This document shows, in pieces, positions 25,591-37,140 of a stretch of DNA of 64,000 nt. Positions within the stretch are counted from its first letter, which is position 1; each line of letters begins with the position of its first letter. The position numbers and the translations under genes are program-made. The notes under the pieces were generated by a model. That model did not search any database, was not told where the DNA came from, and was given only the letters and a program-made list of their open reading frames with translations. Source of the DNA: Sipunculus nudus (lineage: Eukaryota > Annelida > Sipuncula > Golfingiida > Sipunculidae). Location of the stretch: assembly GCA_026874595.1 (NCBI GenBank), contig CM049306.1, positions 84,720,142 through 84,784,141 of the forward strand, written 5' to 3'.

Positions 25591-25942
25591 GTCCTCAAAT
25601 TCAAATGCTAGAGTCTTAATTAAAATACAATACAATAAAACAACTTTTGTCCATGCAACATGGCAAGAAATATACAGAAATTATAGTAGAATAGTAATTC
25701 TCTGTGAATTAGTTATTATTTCTAGGAACGTGAGGTACGTACTATATGCCCGGTTCGGCCGTGGTGCCACCTTATACGTTATAATAAGGCCACGTAATTG
25801 GTAATATTTAATGCCCAGTTCGGCCATGGCGCCACGTTTATGGTATAAATGCCCATTCAGGCCAATGGGCCACAATATTGATAAATATAATGTTATAAGG
25901 TCACGTAATGTGCATGTTGTCCTCAAGTTCAAATGCCAGAGT
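25591..25942 (+). repeat. Local repeat cluster: direct repeats around TGCCC-GGCC boxes
   Basis: GTCCTCAA-TTCAAATGC-AGAG occurs directly at 25591 and 25919. Between them a TGCCC(G/A)GTTCGGCC box starts at 25747 and 25812, with a weaker third at 25850, each followed by a GCCAC box. It may be a small composite element. No coding capacity. Confidence 0.45.
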
Positions 25943-26184
25943 GGCGTCACCTGACAATCGAACGCTTATATACCCAACTACAGAGGCGCTGTAACAACTT
26001 AAAGAAAAAAAAAACAATAAAAAGAGGTCACAGTTCACTGAAAACCCTAGGACATGATGTACCAATTAAATGAAGAGTTACAACGATGCCTTATTAGAAA
26101 ACTGACTACACACTGAAGAGTGCATAAGTACTGAAATGTTGGCCTATGATCTAAAGCAGATATGGTAACAGGCCCCGTTACTTT

Positions 26185-26247
26185 AAATATAATTATATAT
26201 ATATAATTATATATATATAATTATATATATATATATATTTATATATA
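26185..26247. repeat. (TAATTATATATA)n and (TA)n tract
   Basis: A 12-mer with AATTATATATAT repeated about three times runs into (TA)n and ends exactly where the Helitron 5' terminus begins. Confidence 0.85.
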
Positions 26248-26741
26248 TCTTATCTAATACTTATAAAAGGAATTCGGTTCACGTTTGTTCGCAATGTTCT
26301 ATAAAACCGCGTTGTATACAATATAGTGCCATACATCATTTTAAAGGTTATTATCCCCGCAGTGACATAGGCGATATGAATATAAAAAATTTTTAATATA
26401 CATATAATGTTGAGTGATTTTTCCGTTATTTTACCGAGCACAGCTGAACTGCCTTCGGTAATCACCGGAATGCGTGCATCGTGGTCCCTTAACCTGTAAC
26501 ACTAAGGACTATTGTTCATATGAATAACGCTTGCTTTCAATGAGGGATTTGACCCACGTGCGTGGTCAGTAAAAGAGAAAAACACGTGTTTCAAGCCTTA
26601 TGAAATGGAGAGTTCAACCCAGGAGGATTAATGACAAAACCTAATTCAAGGTCCCAATTTCAGGAACAGGGCTGGGGTGGTGGCGGGGATTTCAGGCCTA
26701 AAAATTTGTCTGATACGACGAAAAAACAGTTTCCTTGCAAC

Positions 26742-26801
<60 letters not shown>

Positions 26802-26822
26802 TCCTTTTATAAGTATTAGATA

Positions 26823-26860
<38 letters not shown>

Positions 26861-27209
26861 TCTTTCATGTGTTCCTCACATCAACCTTTTCTTTATATGT
26901 CCAACGATAGAAACCAGTCAAACATCAACGAAACACTGTATGCCTCCGCGTCTCATTCCGGTTCGCAATGTAAACCATCACTTACCAGGTCTTCAAGGTA
27001 AACATACCGGGGTATGATTTTTGCCATGACCACAGCGTAACAAAATAACAGTTAAAAATATTTGTACATATCGTATTCCGAGAGTACCCCACTAAAAATC
27101 TATATTTTCTTTTAACTTTCATAACAAAACATAGCCAACATTCAATATCACAGTAAATATATCTCCCAAATCCCGGTAAAAAGCCCGGTATACCGGGTTT
27201 ATCAGCTAG
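26248..27209 (+). mobile_element. Non-autonomous Helitron (TC...CTAG|T)
   Basis: The 5' end is A|TCTTATCTAATACTTATA, of the TC-start type of canonical Helitrons. The 3' end has a perfect hairpin CCCGGTATACCGGG (27184-27197) followed, 8 bases on, by CTAG (27206-27209) and a T. No Rep or helicase ORF is present in the 962 bp. Inside, at 26799-26825, lies a reversed copy of the same 5' terminus flanked by (TA)n, probably a nested fragment or rearrangement. Confidence 0.65.
26742..26853. repeat. Two (TA)n tracts flanking a reversed Helitron 5' end
   Basis: TA tracts at about 26742-26798 and 26826-26853. Between them, AATTCCTTTTATAAGTATT reads back as the Helitron start seen at 26248. Confidence 0.85.
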
Positions 27210-28470
27210 TATATATCTATATATAACCCATGTATGCAAATAGTTCATTATCACAAGAGGAAATAGTTACACTTTCCTGAGCATGCTCGTTATAATTCGT
27301 TATCGGGTGAACTGGCATACACCTAATTGGATTCTCTGGCGGAGGTTCTGACGGATGGCGCTGCCATATATAGGCCCTTCGCGAAGTTATGTCAAATGCC
27401 TTAATATTCACGGGAAATATGAAAAGTGACTCCCATAGAACACACTAAGGGAATCACAGTTAACGACTCAAAACGTGAAACATATTTTATAATGTTCGTG
27501 GTCACAGAGGAGCTAAGTTACAATGGATGAGTGCCAACACCTATTATTATAATTTAGTTTCAGGCAATGATATTGGACAGCAAATATACATTGACATTGT
27601 TTCTTTCTTATGCCCGGACGGGATTTCATCTCAAACGTTTTATCATTCTAAATGTATCTCTTTGTCTTTTATATGGTCATATATCAGTTGCATCATATTA
27701 TATTATCAAAGTTAGATTTTTACTTGAAATATTCCTTGTTGTGAGAAATCCTTTTCTTAAAAGATTTTCTTTTTTTATCCTTGCAAGATATCTAAAAGAT
27801 CTATGTTTAATGCCAATATGTGGCAAGGAAAATTATTGTCATTTTATTTTGGAGCATATTCTCACAAACCAGATTCGTGGAAAACGTGAACCTAAATTCT
27901 GGTAACGTAATATCCTGAATAGTGGACGTAATGCTTTGGACAAAACGGCAGATGATACTTAGATACATGAGGCAGCTACAAGTCACGTTCAAACTGACGA
28001 TGTCTGTCAAAACACTGCAAGGTCGAGTGAATACGAAATACAATCTTCCCATGGCTTGTCTGGAAAGATAAAGGACAGGAATTTAATTAAACTGTCATAG
28101 CTTTTTCTCCCTATTATATCTTGGGATCAAGTTCATTTTGTCATAATGTCCAATCCGAGAGCGCTGTATCGACTGCTCTTTGCAGCACTTGTCTATATAA
28201 ATATGACCTTGACCTTGAGGATGCATCAAGTTTTACAAATCCAGGTTGGAGAGTTTGAGATGGAAGATAAACAAGATTTAGGACATTCTTATAGGTTACG
28301 TTGCGGGGAAATGCGTAGGAGTCAGGCAAAAGGTACAGATTAATGTGCTTGTTCCATTTGTCAGTCTAGAGTAAAAAATATGAGGTAGATGCCGTGCAAT
28401 GAGTCGTCTCTGGTAAGAGTTACCCGATGGCTGCCGGCCCTTCCGACACTGGGCTAGTCTGTCAGGCATT
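27210..28470. other. Intron 1 stretch, no gene seen
   Basis: No recognised repeat or supported exon. Confidence 0.5.
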
Positions 28471-28521
28471 TTAACACATTAGGCGGTATTGAGTGTGCTG
28501 ACTTCTACTAATGGCTCGTTC

Positions 28522-28629
28522 AATGCCTCTTAGGTCCTGCCACACAAGTTCCGGGTCACCATTTTTCGGTCTCGGTTGCCAGTTTATGTGGAAAAGGAAG
28601 TAACTTGTCGGCATCTTTGAAGGCCTTTT
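28522..28629 (-). pseudogene. Possible HMG-box-like fragment
   Basis: One minus-strand frame reads KRPSKMPTSYFLF, then NGDPELVWQDL about ten residues later. The pattern K(R/P)P--M--Y-LF with P(E/D)L...DL downstream resembles the first helix and a half of an HMG box. The conserved continuation (second tryptophan, third helix) is missing and the frame ends soon after. It may be a decayed gene or transposon fragment, an isolated exon, or chance. No donor or acceptor pair frames it convincingly. Confidence 0.3.
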
Positions 28630-28713
28630 TACCTCTGCTGGCCCTCTTAACCTTCTAAATTGCGGAGGAGGATGCACAAATATTGTAATGGACAGATAAA
28701 AGAAAATTGGCAA

Positions 28714-29235
28714 GTGACTTGAAGATCGGATAGAATTTTATGATAATACCAAAACAAGCTTCATATTTATATTTCGTGATGTGTGAATTGCATGACTTTT
28801 GCAGAAAGGAACCGCAGTTAAGGTTAAAGAGATTCCTTTACTTGAGTAGTAGGAAACCTGCTCATGTATCCTTGGATGTAGTCATGTACAGGATATCGGA
28901 TCGGTAGTCGAAGTGAATATTAAATATATAAATACATAGTACATGTGTATCCGTGCGTGTGTATGTATGTTGCACTTCATGAATGGAGGGGGGAGGGGGT
29001 AGGCGGACACGGGGATTTAACCACAAACATATATTTCCTTCCGTCCGAAATTGGCTTGTACCAATTTAAAACTAAACCATTTTGGCTAAACCTTTCAGCT
29101 TTCACACGTTACTCACCCACCCAAAGATAAAGAATCCTGTCGATTTGGGGTCATGGGGTCAAAGATCAAGTTCAATGTTTAAATTATCTTAAATCTTCAT
29201 TTTTTTCGCATATGGCTCAACTACCCCTGGTTATG
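28714..29235. other. Intron 1 stretch, nothing seen
   Basis: A short G-rich run (about 28985-29000) is the only notable feature. Confidence 0.5.
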
Positions 29236-30961
29236 TCCGAGTTTTGCGGGTACTATGTTTTCAGCCGGCCGCCGCCTGCTCCGCCGCCGCCGTCGCATAG
29301 GTTTCCGGAGAACTCTCCGTAACCACTGGTTCAAACGTTACGAAACTCAGAATTATGATCGGGAAAAATGTGAACTGCTGCGCCCTCATTTTGAGTTGAC
29401 CTCTGGCCTTTCATCTTTGCACAGCGTCTATCTGTGCGTCAGTTTTCACACATTAACCCACATTTCTTCGGACTCGTTTGAATGATTGGGCTGAAATTTT
29501 GCACCAGTGTAGCTCCTGGTGAGATTTTTATCATACTTAAAACTAGTGGCGCCACCTGGAACCATGTTTACACAGCGTCCTTCTGTTTATCTGTCATGGG
29601 AAAAAATCACTCATATGTCGACAGTGGTTTGACTTCTCTTCTTAAAATTTTGCACAAGTATACATCTTGGATGTCTTTATTAATTTTGTGGCAGGTGGCG
29701 CCATCTAAGGTCACGTTGACGATGCAGCCATCCATGCTAATATCTCAGGAATGGTTTGACGTATTTTTCCTGAAATTGTGCATGTGTATAGATCTCACAT
29801 AGCTCTTAATTATACGCAAAACTGGTGGCGCCACCTGTAACCATTTTTGCACAGCGTCCATTTGTTTGACTGCCGTGGGAAAAAATCACTCATATGTCGG
29901 CAGTGGTTTGACTTCTCTTCCTAAAATTTTGCATATGCATATCTAGATAGCTTTCTCGATTTTGTGGCAGGTGGCGCAATCTACACTTATGTTTACACTG
30001 CAGACATACATGCTAATATATAATGACTGGTCAGACATATCGGCCTGAAAATTTGCATTTCTCTAGATTTCACATAGCTTTTTATCATACGCAAAACTAG
30101 TGGCGCCACCTGGAACCATGTTTGCACAGCGTCCGTCTCTTTATCTGCCATGGGATAAAATCACTCATATGTCGACAGTGGTTTGACTTCTCTTCCTAAA
30201 TTTTTGCATAAGTATACATCTTGGATAGCTTTATTTATTTTGTGGCAGGTGGCGCCATCTACGGTCACGTTGACGATGCAGCCATCCATGCAAATATCTT
30301 AGAAAGGTTTGACGTATCTTCCTTAAATTGTGCATGTGTATAGATCTCACATAGCCCTTAATTTTACGCAAAACTGGTGGCACCACCTGCAACCATTTTT
30401 GCACAGCGTCCACTTGTTGTTTGACTGTCATGGGATAAAATCACATATATCTCGGCAGTTTGACTTATTTGCATAAAAGTTTGCATATGTATACATCTTG
30501 GATGGCTTTCTCGATTTTGTGGCAGTAGGTGCCATCTATGTTCACGTTTACGATGCAGACATCCATAATAATATCTCAGGACTGGTTAGACGTACAGGCC
30601 TGAATTTGTGCGTGAGTATTGATCTTACATAGCTCTTACACAGCTTATATACATTTGGTGGCCCCACTAACAACCATTTTTGCATGGTGTCCATCTGTCT
30701 AGGGTAAAAATCACTCATATCTCTGCAGTGGTTTGCCTTATCCACCTGAAATTTTGCATAGGTATACATCTTGGATAGCCTTCTCTTTCAAAAACAGATG
30801 GCGCCACCTACGATCGTGTTTACGTGGCACACATCCATGCTAATACTAGTATGCAACACATCTCACTGTTTCCCCATGCCATTCAATCCATGCCTCACTT
30901 CACCCGTCCTACTCTGATTTCGGCGGATACACGTAGTCGCTTGAGACTACCCGTATTCAAG
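29236..30961 (+). mobile_element. Helitron-like element B with dimeric tandem-repeat core
   Basis: Same family as element A. It starts with GTTTTGCGGGTAC (left hairpin arm lost), then the CCG-repeat and a shared unique segment. It ends with GGCGGATAC, hairpin GTAGTC/GACTAC (30933-30950) and CAAGT where element A has CTAGT. The core is longer: full-unit boxes at 29544, 29823, 30098, 30375 and 30656 (275-281 bp apart). Half-unit boxes of AGGTGGCGCCATC type lie between them (about 29695, 29968, 30248). No coding capacity. ORFs here simply follow the repeat. Confidence 0.65.
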
Positions 30962-31212
30962 TTTTAATTATGCTCCCTTGCGAGGGGACGTTTCGCTTTG
31001 CTGTGCTTTGTTCTTTATTCTTTGCATCATTAACTTTAACTAAAGAGGCTATGTATTTAACCGTTTCTGTTTGTTGTTTTGCCTTTTATAAGCATGAATA
31101 AGCAAGAAGCACGGAAAAAAATCTATGAAATGTTTGCACTCGCAGTCCATCTTTTAGGTAGAGTACTATCTTTTACATTTTAATCTATATATAATACATT
31201 TCATAAAGATAA

Positions 31213-31645
31213 TTATCATTCATGTTGACACATAGTGAAATATCATTTATGTTATTTGTTACATATTCAGCTATCGTTCACATTATTTGTCAAACGGAGA
31301 AATAGCATTTATGTTATTTTTACTTAGTTAAATATCATTCATGTTATTTGTCACACAGTGAAATATCATCCATGTTATTAAATTTGTCACATAGTGAAAT
31401 ATCATTCATGTTATTAAATTTGTCACATAGTGAAATATCATTCATGTTATTTGTTACATAGTGAAACATTCATATTATTTGTCACATAGTGAAATATCAT
31501 TCATGTTATTAAATTTGTCACATAGTGAAATATCATTCATATTATTTGTCACATAGTGAAATATCATTAATTTTATTTGTCACATAGTGAAATATCATTC
31601 ATTTTAATAAATTTGTCACATAGTGAAATATCATTCTATGTTTGT
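31213..31645 (+). repeat. 31-bp minisatellite
   Basis: The consensus contains CACATAGTGAAATATCATTC and then ATGTTATTTGT. About 14 copies. Several carry a 5-base AAATT insertion giving 36-bp units, and these longer units are interspersed. Edge copies are more diverged, as expected from unequal exchange. Confidence 0.9.
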
Positions 31646-32423
31646 AATATAGTGACTTAAACATGGTAAAGTGTCCTTATAGCCTCACTTGCAAACCTAT
31701 TTGCAAAGTATAGGTGGCAAATACCGACTGAAATACAGGCAAATGTAAATGAAAGAATCTATAAAAATGACAGGAGACACGGTTCTTCTTTTCATGTACT
31801 TACCGTGTCGATGTCTTTATCTTTGAAGTGCTGGCAAACTTTGATGAAACATTTTTCTCAGACATTCTATTTTAATCTCAAAAGCAGCCTCACGAGCTTT
31901 CCCCTCCCCTCGACAGCTCACCTTTATCAGTAAAAAAAACATGTCTCCGGCAGCAATGGTGTATTATACCTAAGCACAGTCAGTTAACCACCTGAAGACA
32001 GCATTTTATGTTTGCAGTGTCAGATGTCTATTTTAAACATACTGAACAAAAAGCACCACCTGATAATATCAAAGACAGAACCAACGTAGAGAAAACATAT
32101 TTAATTATAACCCAGACGTGACGTCATGCGTCTGGGTTGGATCAGAAACATGTGAAAAATATCCTTTCGTATTTATTTATTTTATAATGAATGGGTGATC
32201 TTTGAGAGCAGTTAGAAGAATTATTATGAAAACCTAGCTGTTGTTATGGTTTCAAAACTGACATGAGGTTTCTATTATGGATGGTTACCTAACCAATATC
32301 ATTTTGAAAATCCATGTACATGTATATATAATGTGAAGAAATAAGGCAATGAAATATATGAACGTTACCATTATCTTTTATAGTTCAAGCAAAACGTATT
32401 TGGTTCCAAATTTAATTATTATC

Positions 32424-32481
<58 letters not shown>

Positions 32482-33649
32482 TATCCTAAGATGCTCTGTC
32501 GCCTCCTGAGACATCCTCCTTAGTCACGACTTTCAATGATTAAATGAAAACTTGAAATTTATTTGCACTCCAATCATTTATCGTTGAATGATATTCAATT
32601 TTTCGAACTCCTGGGATGAATTCACGGTTCCATTGGAGGAACATTTTATTTTTGTAATGAAGCCAATGACATAAACACTGCATATGGCATTTTCGATGAC
32701 GGACAGAGTTGGCATGTTTTGTAGGTATATTTCGTTTTGTTTCTCATGGTTCAGCAACATATTTGCTATAGATATTTCCAATGTATCGAATAAGACTGTG
32801 TCTGAAACCTGATCCGACGGGATTCATCTACCTAATACAACAGAAACAAGGATATGCTAAGAAACTCGGAATTAAATTAATCAAAATCCTCTAAATTCAA
32901 ATATGATTACAGTAAGGGTGTTATATATCAGCAAATAGTTTTAACCTGAAATTACAAGAACTTGACACCAACAACGTCATGATTTTCAGAATTAATGGTA
33001 AACCCATGTCGTTAACGCAGCACTTAGAATTCACTTAGATGTCCCCTGGGTTACAAGACATGATAGCTATAAATATCTTCAATAATAACCCCACCTGCTT
33101 AACACTAAAATACTGACAGGAGCTTTACATTTCCAGAACGATTCACAAAAACAGCAGCATTATGATGCATTAGCTTGGCAAATCTTAGCTTGTTTCAGGA
33201 GTTTTTTCTTCTACATGCTGCTTGTTTTGAGCAATCGACCTGATGCACATTTAACTGAGTATGTCCATTTGAGGCACCACCCCGGGACTATAAGACTTCC
33301 GCGGACATGGGCTGGGGTGTTATTGAACCAATAAGGCACGCTGCATGGCCGCTGGTATTTTAGCCGGGACTCCCCTGCTTCGAGTAAGGGCCAGATAAAT
33401 CGTTTCTAAATCTCCTGCGTGTACCCAAAAGCCTCTTATACCACTGATTAATTATCCCTGCCAAGAAAATTTGTTTCCCCTGGTAAACTAGCACCTGGTC
33501 CTATGAGCGAAGTATATAAGCTGGCGAATCGTACGGGTACCGTACCTTTCTGCTTATTGTAGCCATTTGTACCTACTTCATTTTAAAAGCCGAATAATAT
33601 CTTTTGATTCATCAATACTGGTTATAATACCTGTTATCTCAACAGCTAA
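31646..33649. other. Intron 1 stretch with one (TA)n tract
   Basis: (TA)n at about 32425-32480. TATATAAG at about 33510 is an isolated TATA-like motif. No gene seen. Confidence 0.5.
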
Positions 33650-34010
33650 ATATATTAATTTGTATTTTAGAAAAAAACTAGAAATCGTCATTCAAAGAAT
33701 GCAAGCCCCCGCCATTTGGGAGGTCTCAATTGTGGTATGCTCCCAAAACCGTGATTGCATTAATTTATTCGGCCCATATTGCCAGGTTCATTCGTGCCTT
33801 AGTGACTGAACATTTGTGAATATTCCTTGATGACGTTCCTAAATCCAGATCATATGCCAGATCCACACCAAACTCTGATTGATTCTTCACTGGGCCATTC
33901 CCAAAATGCCATGAAGTGTTCATGATATTCCTTTCATGACTGAGTGAGTAATGTTGTGAACAAACACACACAAACACACACACATACGGCGGGAGATAAT
34001 CACTTCCTAC
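33650..34010 (+). repeat. Dispersed repeat, copy 1 (possible LINE 3' tail)
   Basis: Shares with 48985-49325 the order: AACTAGAAATC, GAATGCAAGCC, a CATGAC/CATGATT segment, ACAAACACACA, then a GGGAG(A/G)TAAT terminus. The CA-rich tail followed by GGGAGGTAAT resembles the 3' end of some molluscan LINEs, but no reverse transcriptase is visible here. Confidence 0.45.
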
Positions 34011-35320
34011 ACTGCACGTGTCGTTAAACGTTGTAAATATTTGTCGGAAGGCCTGTCACAAGTAGACTGTTGTAGACTGTAGTCTCTGTGATATCTGTGA
34101 AACCATTCCTCAAAACATTTTTCGTTTTTGTTTTTAAATAACTCCGTTTATACACTAAACTTCACTTTACACTATTATTTTTCTCTGTATGGTATTTTAA
34201 ATACATGGTTTTTATCACATATTTATATCGAGATAAGTTTAGTTCCATTAAATTAATGAACTAGGAGTGAAGGTGTTTGGTATATGCGGTTATATGTTTT
34301 ACCTTGTTGCAGTTATAAGTGTTATCACAATGAAATAGACAATAAAACATTTAATATTTTGTGGTTTATTTTGTTAAAAATATTCCCAGGCCCTCACCGC
34401 ATGCTGCCACTTTACAAATTTGTCATATGGACTAGTATTGAAGCCAGCAATTCACCTACCGTTCCTATAGAATTTAAGCGAGTTTCTGGCCTGCAGCATA
34501 CCTTTGGAAAACTCTGGTGCGTCTGACCTAAACCAGATGTCCTCTCTGAATGTGTTTGGATTATTTTGTCCCCCCCCCCCCCCAGTTTTAAACCCGTTAA
34601 TATAAACAAAAGGAACACCCTGTACGCGGTAGATAAGCGTTTTCGGGCCTATATATTTTTATAAAAAGGTTCAAAGGATTTTTTTAGTTAATAGACGTCA
34701 CATAACGGAATGGTCCCTTTAAGGTGTTTAATCTGTATGGTCCGGTTAGCTTTGTACTTTGTTACCGGCAAACTAATGTACCAGCGATTACAAAGAACTT
34801 TGATGAAGGACGCTCAACTTAGCTTCCCATCATTAATCTCATATTTCAATAAAATAACATTCTATGGTAAAGTTTTACTTGGACTCTAGGACGCTCTGTT
34901 AATCAAGTTACAGAGATTTTCAAAGTACGGTCTTCTTTCTAAGGTTGATTTACTGAACCAAGACATTTAATTATCCATTAAATAAGTATCGTGTGTTTGA
35001 GCGAGTGAGCACGTGCCTTGATATATAATCTGTCGATATTTCTGTTTTCTTTGATAGCGTAGAAAAAAACTTGTATGTCGGAAGACAGAACCTCTAGATG
35101 GCGTATTAAACAAGTGATATAGTTGCATTCATCTATTATTGTATAGGTATGCATTTTTTTTCTATACAAGAATACTGCATGTGTAATACGCAAATTCAAC
35201 AACTAACCTTTAAAAAACATACTCGCAAAGAAAACCAGATCATTGACCAAATTTTTACTTAATATCTTAATATCTTTGGTTCTCCTTTTATTTTGCACAC
35301 ACACAACACACAAACATATA
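34011..35320. other. Intron 1 stretch, no gene seen
   Basis: Contains a poly-C run at about 34570-34584. Otherwise featureless. Confidence 0.5.
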
Positions 35321-36965
35321 CAGTAGAACGCCTGTATTACGGTCACAATCGGGACTGGATGAAAGTGGCTATAATACAGGAGTGGCCGTTATACAGGACT
35401 TGACCAGGAAAAGGGGGTTAAAATGTAACACGAAACCAAGTTCAAATCTTTATTACAATCAACAAAATAAACGTATATATACAGAGTTTTAGTATAATTA
35501 TTGTTATCAATAAAAAATTTAAATATTACAACCTTATTTATAACAATTGCCAATAATATAAACATATACAGTGTTTGTTATTAAATTACAAACAGATTGT
35601 ATATCCATAATATTTGTACAAATTTGTTGAACCACTGCCACAAGACATCGTTCAGTTTATCATTCCCTGTAGATAAACACTGTCTTATCTACTGGCATTG
35701 GCGTTTTCTGCATACTGTTCCATGATCTCTCGCTTCCTCTTAAGTATGTTTTAAACTTGAGTTCGGCCGACACCATAAATTTCTGCTAGCCGTAGGCTGC
35801 TTTCCCGTCAGTCTTCCTGATCAGATCTACATTTCTTTGAGAGCAGGTTCATGTATTTTCTTGGTCGCCACGATGGTCAAAGTGATTGGGACAGAATATA
35901 CGTAACATTTTATACATGTAACAATGTTTATATTTTCTTCATAATTATTCATGTATGAGCAAATTGTGCGATGTTTGTCGCATTGCTTTCGTTTGATGTA
36001 CGTGTTCACAAGGACATTAAAGAATTTAAAGATCCACAGTTTGCCTAACGTTTTTTGATGACATAATCATCGGGATCCGCTGGTTGTCATTCGTTAATTA
36101 AATGACAAACACCCTGTTTAAGATCCGGCTCACAAACATAAACGCAGGTGGGAACACATGCCTTACTATTGTACCTACTAATGAGACTGTGTGGGGGTAG
36201 TGCGACGCTGGCTACGTATCAAACTACTCAGTCACGGTCGAGTGGTTACCTTTATCCAGGCGCTCATTAACAGACAGGAATATGTGAGAGCGGACACTTG
36301 TGTTATGATACTGAGGTCAGATGTGGCCGCTCGATTTGTTGAGCCAAGCCAAGCCAAAAGAGGTATACGCTCATCGAGCAGCTACAGGTTGCTGCGGTCA
36401 AGACCTCAGCCCTGTGCGCTCCTTAAGCATGTTCTTTGAGTCAACAGTCGCAGTGCCACGCCAAGCCAAGCAGGGAGCCGTAGGGGGCGCCACTTGTTCA
36501 TCCCGAGCCGTTGTCCTTTTGGAAAGCTACAGCATCCACAGCCACAAAGCCCGAAGCAACCTACATTCCCTTCACCGATCCCAGCAGCGGAGACCCAGCC
36601 ATATCGCTCGAGAGCCGAACTCGATCTTTTAAACGACATTACGAGATTCATACGAGATTCATAGCCCTTGTACTTGCGGTTTCGGCCATTTGGACCGTAT
36701 TAACCGGGTTTCCGGTAATGCAAGTTTAGCAAGTTTTTTCGTCATTGTTGAGCCCATGTCACGGAGTCACTGCCCCTGAACGTAATTGAGGGGTTTCCCG
36801 GCCCGCGGGACCGAGAAACCTGGCCGTAATACGGAATAGAGGAGTGACCGTAATTGACAACAAAATGATTATGAAATATAACGGTCGAAAATTCGGGACC
36901 GGAAAATCTGACCGTTATTGACGTATTGACCGTTATTGAGGCGTGGCCGTTAGCAGGCGTTCTAC

Positions 36966-36967
<2 letters not shown>
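35321..36967 (-). mobile_element. Tigger/pogo-type DNA transposon, internally deleted
   Basis: Left end CAGTAGAACGCCTGTATTAC. The right end reads back as CAGTAGAACGCCTGCTAACG, a 14-bp perfect terminal match extended imperfectly. The left flank is TA as expected; the right flank is TG and probably mutated. The minus strand retains a decayed transposase N-terminus. Only about 300 bp separate that fragment from the left terminus, so the DDE catalytic core is missing. A GC-rich block at about 36190-36650 is unlike the rest and may be an insertion. Confidence 0.7.
35625..35870 (-). pseudogene. Tigger-like transposase N-terminal fragment (broken)
   Basis: Across shifting minus-strand frames the peptide pieces KTDGKAA, EIYGVGRTQV, NILKRKREIMEQYAENAN and, after stops, WQWFN can be read. 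This is the order of the Pipsqueak/CENP-B-like helix-turn-helix region of Tigger/pogo transposases (known family). In-frame stops and at least two frame changes show it is dead. The DNA-binding half survives and the catalytic half is absent. Confidence 0.65.
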
Positions 36968-36969
<2 letters not shown>

Positions 36970-37022
<53 letters not shown>

Positions 37023-37140
37023 CCTAAGTAGGTTCCAGTGCTTGCAGTGTAGTGCTCGATACAGCTGAGGTTGAGCAGATTAACTAAATATATTATATAT
37101 ATTATATATTATATATATATATAAGTATATATATACAAGT
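36970..37140. repeat. (TA)n tract and degenerate TATATTA repeats
   Basis: Pure (TA)n at about 36972-37021 directly after the Tigger right end, then mixed TATATTATATAT runs at about 37085-37140. Confidence 0.9.

Noticed and set aside
31213-31645. CRISPR-like array
   Set aside because: Units are directly adjacent without unique spacers, and the genome is eukaryotic; it is a minisatellite.
36191-36651. Overlapping ORFs on both strands
   Set aside because: They reflect a GC-rich block inside the Tigger-type element; no recognised domain on either strand.
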